This document shows positions 47,654 through 56,591 of a stretch of 64,000 bases of DNA, piece by piece. How positions within the stretch are numbered: the stretch's first letter is position 1; every line of letters starts with the position of its first letter. The notes below the pieces were generated by a model, which saw only the letters and a list, made by a program, of their open reading frames with translations, was not told the origin of the DNA and ran no database searches. This DNA is from Pigmentiphaga sp. (lineage in GTDB: Bacteria > Pseudomonadota > Gammaproteobacteria > Burkholderiales > Burkholderiaceae_B). The stretch covers positions 108,701-172,700 of the forward strand of contig JALOAI010000010.1 in assembly GCA_023228945.1 (NCBI GenBank), in the 5' to 3' direction. Both the position numbers and the translations under genes were made by a program.

Positions 47654-49789
47654 TTAGAACATGATCTGGGTAGACACCCACAGACGCCGGCCTTCCAGGC
47701 TGTTGTCGTAGCGATTGGCGTAGCTGGTGGCGCCCGACGTGGTGGTGTAGGGCACGTAATCCACGAAATTCTTGTTGAACAGGTTGTAGATCGTGGCGTT
47801 GATGGTGACGTTATCGTTCACCCGATACGAGCCGCCCAGGTGGAACAGCGCATAGCCCTTGTAGTCGCCCAGCGCGTCGTAGGCTTCGCCGGCGCCGCGA
47901 TAGCGTGAGCTGCGGACTTCCGTACGGAGCCAGCCCGACCACTGCTGGTTGGGCTGCCAGTGCAGGCTGGCGTTGAACATATGGCGCGGGGTGTTGGTCA
48001 GCGGCATGCCGGCGCTGGCGCCGGTTTTCTGCTCGCTCCAGGTGTAGGTGTAGTTGCCGCGCAGCGACCAGGCCGTTGCCAGCGGGATGCGGGTGTTCAG
48101 TTCCACGCCTCGGGTCACGGCCTTGTCGACGTTCACGCTTTGGCCGAACAGGTCAACGTCAGGCCAGTAGCCATAATCCACGCAACCCGGGCGGTTGGGT
48201 TCGCCGTTCCAACTGCAGTTGGGCACGCCGGGGCCGCTGGCGATTTTGTCGCGGAAGTCGTTGTTGAAGATCGTGCCGCTGGCGGTAAAGCCGTTGAGGT
48301 TGTCGTAGAGCACGCCCAGTTCGGTGCTGGTGCTGGTTTCGGGCTTGAGCGTGGGCGTGCCGATCAGCGGCCGCGTGCCCTGCGCGCCAAAGCCGGTGAT
48401 GCCGTTGGCGAGCTGGTCCAGGCGGGGGGTTTTATAGCCGCGGCTCACGCCGCCCTTGATGGTCCAGCTGGGGTTGACGTCCCATACGCCATAGATCCGG
48501 GGGCTGGTGTGGCCGCCGAATTGGCTGTGGTGGTCGTAGCGCACGCCGGCTGTCAGGGCGAAGCTCTCCACCATACGCCATTCGTCCTCGACGAACAGCG
48601 CCCACTGTTTGAAGTTGAAGTCATCGGTGGCCACGCCGTCGGTCATCTTGCCCTTTTGCCATTGGGCGCCGATGCTCATCAGGTGATCGCCGGCCAGGCT
48701 GAAGGGGGTCAGCAGCTTGGTGTCGAAAGTGGTGGCGCGCATCTCCAGGGTGCGATCCGAACCCGGCTCCTTGCCGGGCGTGCCGCTGGGGATGGTGCGG
48801 CCGATGGTTTCGGTGTTGTTCTGGGTCAGGCTGGATTCCAGCACGCCGATGCCATAGCGGCCGCTGTGGGCCAGCACGTACTGCTGGCGGTTGAAGCGTT
48901 GCTTGTCGGCGTAGCCGCCGATGCGGGTGGGCGTATCGGGCGTGCCCAGGAAGTTGTCCTCGGTGTTGTCGTAGGTTTGGCGCTGGGAGTCGACATCGAT
49001 GTAGAGATCGTTGCTGCGATTGGGTGTGAGCGCCAGGCGGGCGCCGACGTTGGTGCGCACGAACTTGGTCGGGTTGGCGCCCATGCGCAGCGTGACTTCT
49101 TCGCCCGCTTCGTCGTCGTAGCTGACCTCGCCGGCGGAACGGTGAAAGGTGCCGCCGCGCACCACCAGGCCCAACAGATCCTGCTTGATCGGCCCCGACA
49201 GGTAGACGCCGGTGCCAACGCTGTTGCCGAATTTCTTCTCTTGCTGCAGGGTGCCCTCGAGCGAGACCTGGCCCGTCCATTCGCGGGCAACCTTGCGGGT
49301 GATGATGTTGATCACACCGCCCATGGCGTCGGAACCATAGAGCGTGGACATCGGGCCGCGGATGACTTCGATGCGTTCGATTGCCGACACCGGCGGCAGG
49401 AAGCTGGTCGAGGTTTCGCCAAAGCCGTTGGGGGTGACGTTGCCCGCCACGTTCTGGCGCCGGCCGTCGATCAGCACCAGCGTGTAGTCGGACGGCATGC
49501 CGCGGATGCTGATATTCATGCCGCCGGTCTTGCCGGCGGAATCGCCGACATCGACCCCTTCCACGTCTTTGAGCGCATCGGCGATGCTGCTGAAGCTTTT
49601 GGTTTCCAGCTCCTCCCGGGTGAGAACCGTAATGCTGGCCGGCGCCTGGCGGATCTCCTGTTCGAAGCCGGAGGCGCTGACGACAACGGTTTCCATCGTG
49701 GCGGGAGTTTGCGCCTGAGCGGTGCCAAGCGTGGCCAGCGCGGCGGCGATTGCCAGAGGAAGTCGACGGAGTGTTAAGGGCGAGATCAT
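47654..49789 (-). CDS. TonB-dependent siderophore receptor
   Basis: 711 residues. Signal peptide (1-27, ending GTAQA), then the TonB box METVVVSAS and plug domain with SIRGMPSDYTLVLIDG and IEVIRGPMSTLYGSDAMGGVIN. The C-terminal barrel ends EGRRLWVSTQIMF with terminal Phe. Similar to enterobactin/catecholate receptors (FepA/PirA type) by plug sequence, but the ligand is not certain. A Fur-box-like site lies about 62 bp upstream of the start. Confidence 0.9.
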   Translation of the reverse strand: MISPLTLRRLPLAIAAALATLGTAQAQTPATMETVVVSASGFEQEIRQAPASITVLTREELETKSFSSIADALKDVEGVDVGDSAGKTGGMNISIRGMPSDYTLVLIDGRRQNVAGNVTPNGFGETSTSFLPPVSAIERIEVIRGPMSTLYGSDAMGGVINIITRKVAREWTGQVSLEGTLQQEKKFGNSVGTGVYLSGPIKQDLLGLVVRGGTFHRSAGEVSYDDEAGEEVTLRMGANPTKFVRTNVGARLALTPNRSNDLYIDVDSQRQTYDNTEDNFLGTPDTPTRIGGYADKQRFNRQQYVLAHSGRYGIGVLESSLTQNNTETIGRTIPSGTPGKEPGSDRTLEMRATTFDTKLLTPFSLAGDHLMSIGAQWQKGKMTDGVATDDFNFKQWALFVEDEWRMVESFALTAGVRYDHHSQFGGHTSPRIYGVWDVNPSWTIKGGVSRGYKTPRLDQLANGITGFGAQGTRPLIGTPTLKPETSTSTELGVLYDNLNGFTASGTIFNNDFRDKIASGPGVPNCSWNGEPNRPGCVDYGYWPDVDLFGQSVNVDKAVTRGVELNTRIPLATAWSLRGNYTYTWSEQKTGASAGMPLTNTPRHMFNASLHWQPNQQWSGWLRTEVRSSRYRGAGEAYDALGDYKGYALFHLGGSYRVNDNVTINATIYNLFNKNFVDYVPYTTTSGATSYANRYDNSLEGRRLWVSTQIMF

Positions 49790-49850
49790 GAGTGTTGGGG
49801 TTTAGTTGCTGGCGAAAAGCGCTCATGATAACGACATTTGGAACATAAAC

Positions 49851-49869
49851 AATAATGCGAACCGTTTTT
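49851..49869 (-). promoter_or_regulatory. Fur-box-like sequence upstream of the siderophore receptor
   Basis: AATAATGCGAACCGTTTTT matches 12 of 19 positions of the Fur consensus GATAATGATAATCATTATC. It is in the right place for iron repression of the receptor gene, but the match is moderate. Confidence 0.4.
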
Positions 49870-49956
49870 ATTACTGTGTTGAAAAAAACCAACATGGGTG
49901 TGGCGTTTTGTTGACCACAAAAGAATCCACCGGTCACGGATCAGCGTCCTGCCGGG

Positions 49957-50775
49957 CTATGGGGCCGGGGTGGAAGCGGGCCCCCCGGAGATGGCTGGCG
50001 CAGGCATGGGACGAGGGCCGGATAGCCCCGCCCGGGAATTGCGATGGCCGGGCGTCCAGTGCAGCGCGCCGGTCACGAAGGGATTGTGATGTCCCATGCG
50101 GGCCGCTATGCGGCGATCGCGTTCGCGTTCCCAGTCGGCGACGGGGTAGTGCCGGTGCCAGTGCATCAATCGTTGCTGCAGTTGGCGCGACATGGGCAGG
50201 TCGTAGCGATCGTGCATATAGAAGTAAATGCGCGCAACCATGCCTTTGACCGCATCGCGCGGCTCGGCCGTGCGGGAACGGAAGTCGATCCTGAAATCAC
50301 AGGCGCCGTAGCCGGTGGAACTGGCCTGGACTGGGCTGAAGGGGAAGTTCTGGCGATCGTGGTTGATCTCGCCGACCGATGGCGCCAGATTGTGAAGGTC
50401 GGCCTCCATGGCGTTGAAGACCGGATCGTTCTCGCGGCAAGAGTCGCGTCCGCCCCCTTGCCAGCATTGGCGCGCGCGGCCGAAGTCGGCCGCCGGCACG
50501 ACGTGCTCCCATTCGAGTCGTCCGGCCCGGACCGGATCAGCCCGGATCCGGTAGCCGCACGAGGCAAGATCCATCCGTCCCGCTGAGCGGCCCACCCATC
50601 GCCAGTCGCAGCCGCAGTACAGGTCGCCTCCCGAACCGTGGTTGCGGTCGTGGTACACGTGCTCGCGGGCGTGAATTTTGGCTTGTTCGAAGGTTTGCGG
50701 CCCCGCGCCTGTTACCGGCGGCGACAGTACCAGAACGAGAAAGAAGGCGAACGGGCCGAGGACGCGGCGCATCAT
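49957..50775 (-). CDS. EndA/NucM-family extracellular or periplasmic endonuclease I
   Basis: 272 residues. A signal peptide-like start (MMRRVLGPFAFFLVLVLSPP) precedes the Endonuclease_1 domain with RLEWEHVVPA and EADLHNLAPSVGEINHDR, which carry the metal-binding and catalytic residues. The last 50 residues are a Pro/Arg tail. GGAG lies 7 nt before the ATG chosen. It could degrade DNA outside the cell or in the periplasm. Confidence 0.88.
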   Translation of the reverse strand: MMRRVLGPFAFFLVLVLSPPVTGAGPQTFEQAKIHAREHVYHDRNHGSGGDLYCGCDWRWVGRSAGRMDLASCGYRIRADPVRAGRLEWEHVVPAADFGRARQCWQGGGRDSCRENDPVFNAMEADLHNLAPSVGEINHDRQNFPFSPVQASSTGYGACDFRIDFRSRTAEPRDAVKGMVARIYFYMHDRYDLPMSRQLQQRLMHWHRHYPVADWERERDRRIAARMGHHNPFVTGALHWTPGHRNSRAGLSGPRPMPAPAISGGPASTPAP

Positions 50776-50906
50776 GAGGATTCTCCGACGAGCGGAGAGG
50801 ATACGATGGCTGCCGGAGGCCGTGGTGAACCCGTATACGAGGGAAAGCAGTGCTCCGGCCGAGCGGCCGAAGCGTTCCGATGACCTTGTCGCTTGGTTGC
50901 GTGTGG

Positions 50907-51368
50907 TCAGTACAGGTGCTGGCCGAGCAGCACGGCCTGGTCCCATTCCACCTTGCCGAACCAGGTGATCTTCGACTCGGCGATGCGCGGGCCATCGAAC
51001 GTGCTGTCGACAAAGGCGCCGCCCACCACGGTATTGTTGGCCGGGTCGACCAGCACCGCGTAGCCTTGGGAGATGCAATCATGCGGCTTGCAGGCCTGGA
51101 AGATAACGTAATCCTTGCCGTCCAGGGTGGCGGCGCTGGAGGGCATGGTGGTGCCGTAGTTTTTCAGCCAAGGAGCTGCATCCGCCAGCGGCGCCGTCAG
51201 GGCCTGGAAGGAAGTGGCCAAGGCCGGAAACGCCCCGGCGGCCTCGCCCATGTGCATGTCGGCGCCCAGGGCGGCTGGCTTGGAGTCGGCGGCGTGGGCG
51301 GCGGCGCCCACGGCGAAGGCGGCAAGGCTGGCAGTCAACAGACGGATGGCAGGGTCACGCACGGACAT
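50907..51368 (-). CDS. ivy: Ivy-type inhibitor of C-type lysozyme
   Basis: 153 residues with a signal peptide (1-27, ending AAAHA). The diagnostic loop CKPHDC is at Cys93-Cys98, the disulfide-bounded loop of Ivy that plugs the lysozyme active site. Ivy proteins protect cells in the host or from their own murein hydrolases. An AGGAG site precedes the ATG. It is next to EndA but on a separate message. Confidence 0.9.
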   Translation of the reverse strand: MSVRDPAIRLLTASLAAFAVGAAAHAADSKPAALGADMHMGEAAGAFPALATSFQALTAPLADAAPWLKNYGTTMPSSAATLDGKDYVIFQACKPHDCISQGYAVLVDPANNTVVGGAFVDSTFDGPRIAESKITWFGKVEWDQAVLLGQHLY

Positions 51369-51502
51369 AGAAGCTCCTGAAAAAAAGGGATATCCCGGAT
51401 CCGGGGAAGGCCGACCGTGGCCGCGCGCCAGGGCGGTCGGCAAGCCGGGCGCCACGGCGCCGGGCCCCCGACAGTGTACAGGCTGGGTGTGAAAGTCTTC
51501 CT

Positions 51503-52738
51503 TCAGGCCACCGCCCCCGCCTCTCGCAAGCGGTCGATCCGGTCGGCCGGGTAGCCGAGCAATTCGCCCAGCACGGCGTTGGTATGTTGTCCCAGGGTGG
51601 GCGGGGGGGCGGGCTCCGGGTCGACGTGGCCCGAGAACTTGATGGGATTGCCGGGCATGCGCACCGAGCCCTCGCGGGGCAGCGGCGTTTCGACCACCAT
51701 GTTCCGGGCCAGCACCTGCGGGTCGCTCAGCGCCGCGGCGAAGTTCTGCACCGGGCCGCAGGGTACCCGGGCCTCGCGCAGGCGCTGCAACCAATACTCC
51801 GATGGCCGGGCGACCAGCTCCGCCTCGATGATGGCTTCGATGCGGATGCGGTGGGCCTGCCGGGCGGGCTGCTGGCGATACTCCGGCCGCCGCAGTTCCG
51901 CGTGATCGACCACCGCGAGAAAACGTTCGAAGAAAGCGTCGCCAATGCAGGCGATGATGATGTGGCCGTCCTGGGTGCGAAAGGCATTGTAGGGCACATG
52001 GACGAAATGGCTATTGCCAAGGCGGTCTGGAATATGTCCCGACATGAGATGCATCGTGGCCATATAGTTCAGCAGCGAGATCTGGCAGTCCAGCATCGAG
52101 ATATCCACGTGCCGGCCCAGGCCGTTCGTATCGCGGGCGCGCAAGGCGGCGAGTACGCCAAGCGCGCCGAACAGGCCGCCGCCGAGGTCGCCGATCGGGA
52201 TGCCGGCCCGCACCGGTGGCTGGTCGGCATGGCCGGTGATGCTCATGCCGCCACCCATCGCCTGCACGACCTGATCGAAGGCGGGACGCTGCGTATCGGG
52301 CCCCGTTTCGCCGAATCCCGTGACGCTGCAGGTGACGATGCGCGGATTGATCGCCGCCAGGCTGGCATGATCGATGCGCAGGCGGCGGGTGACGCCTGGG
52401 CTGAAGTTGTCGAAGACGATGTCGGCCCGCCGCGCGAGGTCGTAGAACACCGCGAGGCCGTCGGCCGCCTTGAGGTCGATGCACACGCTCTGCTTGTTGC
52501 GATTGAGGGTAAGGAAATACGCCCCCATGCCGTCGCGCGAGTAATGCGGGTCGTCGCGCAGCAACTGGCGGGTGCCCTCGCCCTTGCCGGGGGGCTCGAT
52601 CTTGATGATGCGCGCTCCCAGGTCGCCGAGCAGCATGGCGCCGTAGGGGCCCGAAACCATGTGGGTCAGGTCGAGGATGGTGAGGCCGTCCAGGGCTTGC
52701 ATGGCGGGATCGGGCCTAGCGTTGGAAGATGCCATCAT
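51503..52738 (-). CDS. CaiB/BaiF-family CoA-transferase
   Basis: 411 residues. The class III CoA-transferase opening GLTILDLTHMVSGPYGAMLLGDLGARIIKIEPP is seen here in parts (ILDLTHMVSGPYGAMLLGDL, IIKIEPPGKGEGTR), followed by FNDFSPGVTRRL-type NFSPGVTRRL, and ADQPPVRAGIPIGDLGGGLF near 195. It activates an organic acid by transfer of CoA from another thioester. Its ATG overlaps the stop of the Bug gene, so the transferase is coupled to that uptake system. Confidence 0.9.
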   Translation of the reverse strand: MMASSNARPDPAMQALDGLTILDLTHMVSGPYGAMLLGDLGARIIKIEPPGKGEGTRQLLRDDPHYSRDGMGAYFLTLNRNKQSVCIDLKAADGLAVFYDLARRADIVFDNFSPGVTRRLRIDHASLAAINPRIVTCSVTGFGETGPDTQRPAFDQVVQAMGGGMSITGHADQPPVRAGIPIGDLGGGLFGALGVLAALRARDTNGLGRHVDISMLDCQISLLNYMATMHLMSGHIPDRLGNSHFVHVPYNAFRTQDGHIIIACIGDAFFERFLAVVDHAELRRPEYRQQPARQAHRIRIEAIIEAELVARPSEYWLQRLREARVPCGPVQNFAAALSDPQVLARNMVVETPLPREGSVRMPGNPIKFSGHVDPEPAPPPTLGQHTNAVLGELLGYPADRIDRLREAGAVA

Positions 52739-53706
52739 TGAGGCTCGATGCCGGCGGCGCGGATCATGTCTCCCCAACGTTTGGTATCGCTGGCGATGAG
52801 CTCGCGCAGGCTGTCGGGCGTGCCGGGATAGGGTTGGATGTAGAGGTTGGCCAGGAATTCCCGGGTGGCCGGATCGCCGACGGCCTGGTTGACGAGCTCC
52901 GATAAGCGCTGCACCACTTCGGGCGGCGTGCCGGCTGGCGCCACCAGGGCCAGCCAGGCGACGAATTCATAGCCGGGCAGGCCGGCTTCGGTCATGGTCG
53001 GCAGATCGGGAGCCGCATCCAGTCGTTCGCCGGAGGTCACGGCCAGGACCTTGACCTTGCCGCTCTTGGCCTGGGTGATGCCCGTGGAGGCGTCGGTGAA
53101 CATGAAATGCAACTGGCCGCTGGCGAGATCGACCACGGCCTGCGTGGTGGTTTTGTAGCCGATGTGCTGGCCCTTGAGGCCGGCCCGGTCGAGAAAGGAT
53201 TCGACGGCCACCCGCCCTGTGGCGCTCGAGCTGCCGTAGTTGAGTTCGCCCGGGCGCTTGCGCACCACCTCGATGAGTTCATCCACCGAATCCACATCCA
53301 GCGTCGGCGATACGATCAGGGCCTGCGGCACCTGTACCAGGGTGGAGACCGGTGCGAAATCGGCCACTGGATCGAAGTTCAGTTCTTTGAAGAGGTGCTG
53401 GTTGGCGGAATGGGTGGAATTGGCCGCCAGCAGCAGCGTGTAGCCATCCGCCGGTGCCCGGGCCACATAGGCGGCGGCGATGTTGCCCACCGCGCCTTGC
53501 TTGGGTTCGACGACGAAGCTCTGGCCGGTCTGGCCGTGCAGGTGATCGGCGATGAAGCGCGTGGTGTGGTCGTAAGAGTTGCCGGGACCGAATGGCACGA
53601 TGATGCGCACGGCCTTTTCGGGATAGGCGGTGGCGGTCTGGGCCTGGACGGCCGGCGCGGCGGCGGCAAGGGCCAGCGCGGCCACGGAAAGAGCGCGAGT
53701 CAGCAT
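52735..53706 (-). CDS. Bug-family tripartite tricarboxylate transporter substrate-binding protein
   Basis: 323 residues. Signal peptide 1-22 (ALSVAALALAAAAPAVQAQ), then Bug motifs YPEKAVRIIVPFGPGNSYD, GELNYGSSSATGRVAVESFL and the C-terminal QPYPGTPDSLRELIASDT. The specificity is not predictable. It is the middle gene of a TAXI-Bug-CaiB minus-strand operon whose expression probably depends on sigma-54. Confidence 0.92.
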   Translation of the reverse strand: MLTRALSVAALALAAAAPAVQAQTATAYPEKAVRIIVPFGPGNSYDHTTRFIADHLHGQTGQSFVVEPKQGAVGNIAAAYVARAPADGYTLLLAANSTHSANQHLFKELNFDPVADFAPVSTLVQVPQALIVSPTLDVDSVDELIEVVRKRPGELNYGSSSATGRVAVESFLDRAGLKGQHIGYKTTTQAVVDLASGQLHFMFTDASTGITQAKSGKVKVLAVTSGERLDAAPDLPTMTEAGLPGYEFVAWLALVAPAGTPPEVVQRLSELVNQAVGDPATREFLANLYIQPYPGTPDSLRELIASDTKRWGDMIRAAGIEPQ

Positions 53707-53747
53707 GGGAGTCTCCTGGTTTTGTTCGTCGTTGTGCGGGCGTGGCT

Positions 53748-54713
53748 TCAGAGGTAGCCGTGCTCGCGGTAGTAGCGTTCCGCCCCGGGGTGCAGGGCGA
53801 GATCCACCCCTTGCGGCATGCGCTCGGGCTGGATGGGATAGGTGAGGGGGCTTTGCTCCACCGGCATATGGCGAAAGCGGGCTTCGAACTCGGCGCGCTC
53901 TTCCACCATCACCGACGTGATGCGGTAGGCCAGCTCGTCGGGCATATCGTCGCGCACGATGATGGCCCAGTTCGACCAGTCCAGGCAGTCGATGGCCTGC
54001 TCATTGCGCAGCCGGCCGGCCTCGAGCTCGGCCGGGCGCAGGCCGTAGGTGGTGGTGAGTTCGCGCATCGCCTCCGGCTCGATCGGCAGGAAACGCATGG
54101 GAATGGTTTCGACCAGTTCGCGCCATTGCGAAACCATGATGGCTTCGTTGAAGACGGCCTGGGTTTCGCCGCGGATCGCCGTGCCGATGCAGGCGCGGGG
54201 GTTCTCGTGCTCGACGAAGCCGCCGCCCCAGCTTTCGAGATCGGCGGGCTCGATGCCGTGGGCGCGCAGCACGAGATCGATCACATAGCTGCACAGGTTG
54301 TCGATATCGCGCGTGGGGGTGGCGATCCGCAGTGGATAGCGTTTCTCGCGCAGATCGGAAAAGGACGTGATGCCGGTATCGGCCCGCACCGCCAGGGTCA
54401 GGCGATCGTCCTGCGGCAGCGCGCCCAGGGTGCGCAAGTTGGGAAAGGCCCTGCCGCCATAAAAATGGAGCCCGTCGCGCGCCCAGCTCACGCCGATATG
54501 GATTGGCGTGGTGATCGCGAGATCGGCCTCGCCGCGCCCTACCTGCTCGACGCTGTCGCGATACGCGCTGCCCGTCCGGATGGTGAATTTGGAAAGCGGC
54601 GCCGAGCGCCAGCGCATATGCGCCGAGATCCAGCCCAGGATGGTATGGAAATTGGCCGTGCCCCAATCGCCGACCATGGTTAGATTCACCCGTGGCCCTA
54701 GGTCCTTCGTCAT
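53748..54713 (-). CDS. TAXI-family TRAP transporter solute-binding-like protein without signal peptide
   Basis: 321 residues. TAXI features include VGDWGTANFHTILGWIS, SVEQVGRGEADLAITTP, and DLREKRYPLRIATPTRDIDN. It starts MTKDLGPRVNLTMV without a hydrophobic leader, so as drawn it is cytoplasmic, which is unusual for TRAP binding proteins. GGGAG precedes this ATG at 7 nt, supporting the start. No DctQM-type permease is nearby. It heads the operon that includes Bug and CaiB genes. Confidence 0.8.
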   Translation of the reverse strand: MTKDLGPRVNLTMVGDWGTANFHTILGWISAHMRWRSAPLSKFTIRTGSAYRDSVEQVGRGEADLAITTPIHIGVSWARDGLHFYGGRAFPNLRTLGALPQDDRLTLAVRADTGITSFSDLREKRYPLRIATPTRDIDNLCSYVIDLVLRAHGIEPADLESWGGGFVEHENPRACIGTAIRGETQAVFNEAIMVSQWRELVETIPMRFLPIEPEAMRELTTTYGLRPAELEAGRLRNEQAIDCLDWSNWAIIVRDDMPDELAYRITSVMVEERAEFEARFRHMPVEQSPLTYPIQPERMPQGVDLALHPGAERYYREHGYL

Positions 54714-54816
54714 GTTATCTCCCGTTGCTTGGCGTTCGTAGAAGGGTAGAAGGGAGGCCGATGAGCCATCGCGGTTCGTAACCGGCAAGGCGCATGATGG
54801 CCACACCCATGATTTA

Positions 54817-54832
54817 AGCAAACCGCATGCCA
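54817..54832 (-). promoter_or_regulatory. sigma-54 promoter of the TAXI-Bug-CaiB operon
   Basis: On the minus strand TGGCAT-GCGGT-TTGCT reproduces the -24/-12 consensus TGGCAC-N5-TTGCA with the exact spacing. The TAXI start codon lies about 104 bp downstream. The divergent gene is a sigma-54 activator, which supports the call. Confidence 0.8.
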
Positions 54833-54895
54833 GTTTTTGGCAAAAACACAAGCTATTGATTATCCGAGAAAAATATCGCTCTTTCGCCAGCGGGG

Positions 54896-54932
54896 TGTTG
54901 CATTGCGACAGTCGTGCCTGTTTAATGCGACA
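54896..54932 (-). promoter_or_regulatory. two related dyads, likely upstream activator sites
   Basis: TGTTGCATTGCGACA (54896-54910) and TGTTTAATGCGACA (54919-54932) share TGTT..ATTGCGACA. The nearest edge is 64 bp from the -24 element, a normal distance for sigma-54 enhancer sites. They also lie just before the activator's own start codon, allowing autoregulation. Confidence 0.6.
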
Positions 54933-54934
54933 GC

Positions 54935-56581
54935 ATGGACACAGTGATGAACAGTGGGGTGGCGCCGGCACGGCCGGAGCCGCAGGTTGCCGCGGAGGCC
55001 GGCGGCGCCCCGGCGCGCGCCCGCTTGTGCTTCGTCAGCTACCGGCATCTCAGCGCCCTGGCGCAGCGGCTGATCGCCGATTACGCCGATCTGGCCGATA
55101 TCGAGGCCGTGGATGCCGCCTTCGACTCGGCGATCGCCGTGGCTCGCGCCCGCGAGCGGGCCAGGCTGGTCGATGTCTTCATTAGCGCGGGCTCCAACGC
55201 CGCCCTGCTCAAAACGGCGGTGGCGGCCCCTGTGGCCACCATCAAGATCGATGGCTACGACATGCTGTTGGCGCTGCAGCGGGCCCGGCGCCATGCCGAT
55301 ACGGTGGGTATCGTCACCTTTGGCGAGCCCATCGCCGAACTGGAGGCCGTCAAATCGTTGCTGCAACTGCAAGTGGTGCAATATGCGTATCGCACCGAAA
55401 ACGAAGTGCGACGCAGCCTGCTGGATCTGCGGCGCCAGGGCTGCCAGGTCGTGGTGGGCTCCAGCATCGTGGTCGAGGCCGCCGGGCAGATGGGTCTGCA
55501 CGGCATCCTGGCCTATTCCGAGCGGTCGATCCGCCAGGGTATCGAAGACGCCATCGACATGGCCCGTGCCGCGAGCCGCGAGGTGGCTCGTTATCTGCGC
55601 AGGCAACGCCAGGAGCGGCGCCAGTTCGCGGTGCGCCATACATTCGACGACCTCGCGGGCGAGGCACCCGCCTTTGTCCAGGTTCGCGAGGCCGCGCGGC
55701 TCTACGCCCAGGCCGATGCCACCGTCCTGATCACGGGCGAAACCGGCACCGGCAAGGAGTGGCTTGCCCAGGCCCTGCATCATGCCAGCCGACGCCGATC
55801 GCGGCCGTTCGTTGCGCTCAATTGCGCGGCACTGCCCGAAACCTTGCTCGAGGGCGAGCTGTTCGGCCACGAGGAAGGGGCTTTCACCGGCGCCCGGCGG
55901 GGCGGACGCCCCGGCGTGCTGGAGGCCGCCAATGGCGGTTCGCTATTCCTCGACGAGATCGGCGATATGCCGCTGCCGCTGCAAACCCGCCTGCTGCGGG
56001 TGATCCAGGAGCGTGAAGTCACGCGGCTGGGCAGCGCCCGGCCGGTGCCGCTGGATATCCGGATTCTTGCGGCTACACACCAGCCGCTGGCCGACCTGGT
56101 AGCGCAGGGCCGGTTCCGCGCCGATCTGTATTACCGCCTGAATGTCTTGACATTGGCCCTGCCGCCCTTGCGCGACCGGCTCGACGATCTGGCTCCGATC
56201 GCCATTCGCCAACTGGCCCAGGCTTTGCGGCGCCTGGGCAGCGAACTCGACGCCCAGGCGCTGCTGGCGCCTTTTCTGCCGGCCTTGCGACGATACGATT
56301 GGCCTGGCAACTTGCGCGAGCTCGAGAATATGGGGGAACGCCTGGCGGCCCGTGCCTGCCGCTGGAGCCGGCTGGAGACGGTGGATTTCGAGGAGCTATG
56401 GCACGCCTTGCCCGAACTGGCGAACGGCCGGGCCGCCCATGGCGCCGTGACGCCTGAAACGGATTGGCGGGCGGTGCTGCAAAGCTGCGGAAACAATCGC
56501 AGCGAGGCGGCCCGGCGCCTGGGTATCAGCCGTTCTACGCTATGGCGCTGGTTGCGAGCCGCGCCGGCCGACGCCGGCTGA
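54935..56581 (+). CDS. PrpR-type sigma-54-dependent transcriptional activator
   Basis: 548 residues. An N-terminal PrpR_N sensing domain (about 28-205, with FVSYRHLSALAQRL and DVFISAGSNAALL) is joined to a AAA+ domain with Walker A GETGTGKE near 266, the sigma-54 contact loop GAFTGA near 313 and the second region of arginine fingers. The C-terminal Fis-type helix-turn-helix NRSEAARRLGISRSTLWRWL is at 520-540. It should sense a small carboxylic or acyl ligand and switch on the divergent operon. Confidence 0.92.
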   Translation: MDTVMNSGVAPARPEPQVAAEAGGAPARARLCFVSYRHLSALAQRLIADYADLADIEAVDAAFDSAIAVARARERARLVDVFISAGSNAALLKTAVAAPVATIKIDGYDMLLALQRARRHADTVGIVTFGEPIAELEAVKSLLQLQVVQYAYRTENEVRRSLLDLRRQGCQVVVGSSIVVEAAGQMGLHGILAYSERSIRQGIEDAIDMARAASREVARYLRRQRQERRQFAVRHTFDDLAGEAPAFVQVREAARLYAQADATVLITGETGTGKEWLAQALHHASRRRSRPFVALNCAALPETLLEGELFGHEEGAFTGARRGGRPGVLEAANGGSLFLDEIGDMPLPLQTRLLRVIQEREVTRLGSARPVPLDIRILAATHQPLADLVAQGRFRADLYYRLNVLTLALPPLRDRLDDLAPIAIRQLAQALRRLGSELDAQALLAPFLPALRRYDWPGNLRELENMGERLAARACRWSRLETVDFEELWHALPELANGRAAHGAVTPETDWRAVLQSCGNNRSEAARRLGISRSTLWRWLRAAPADAG

Positions 56582-56591
56582 TTCGTCGCCC

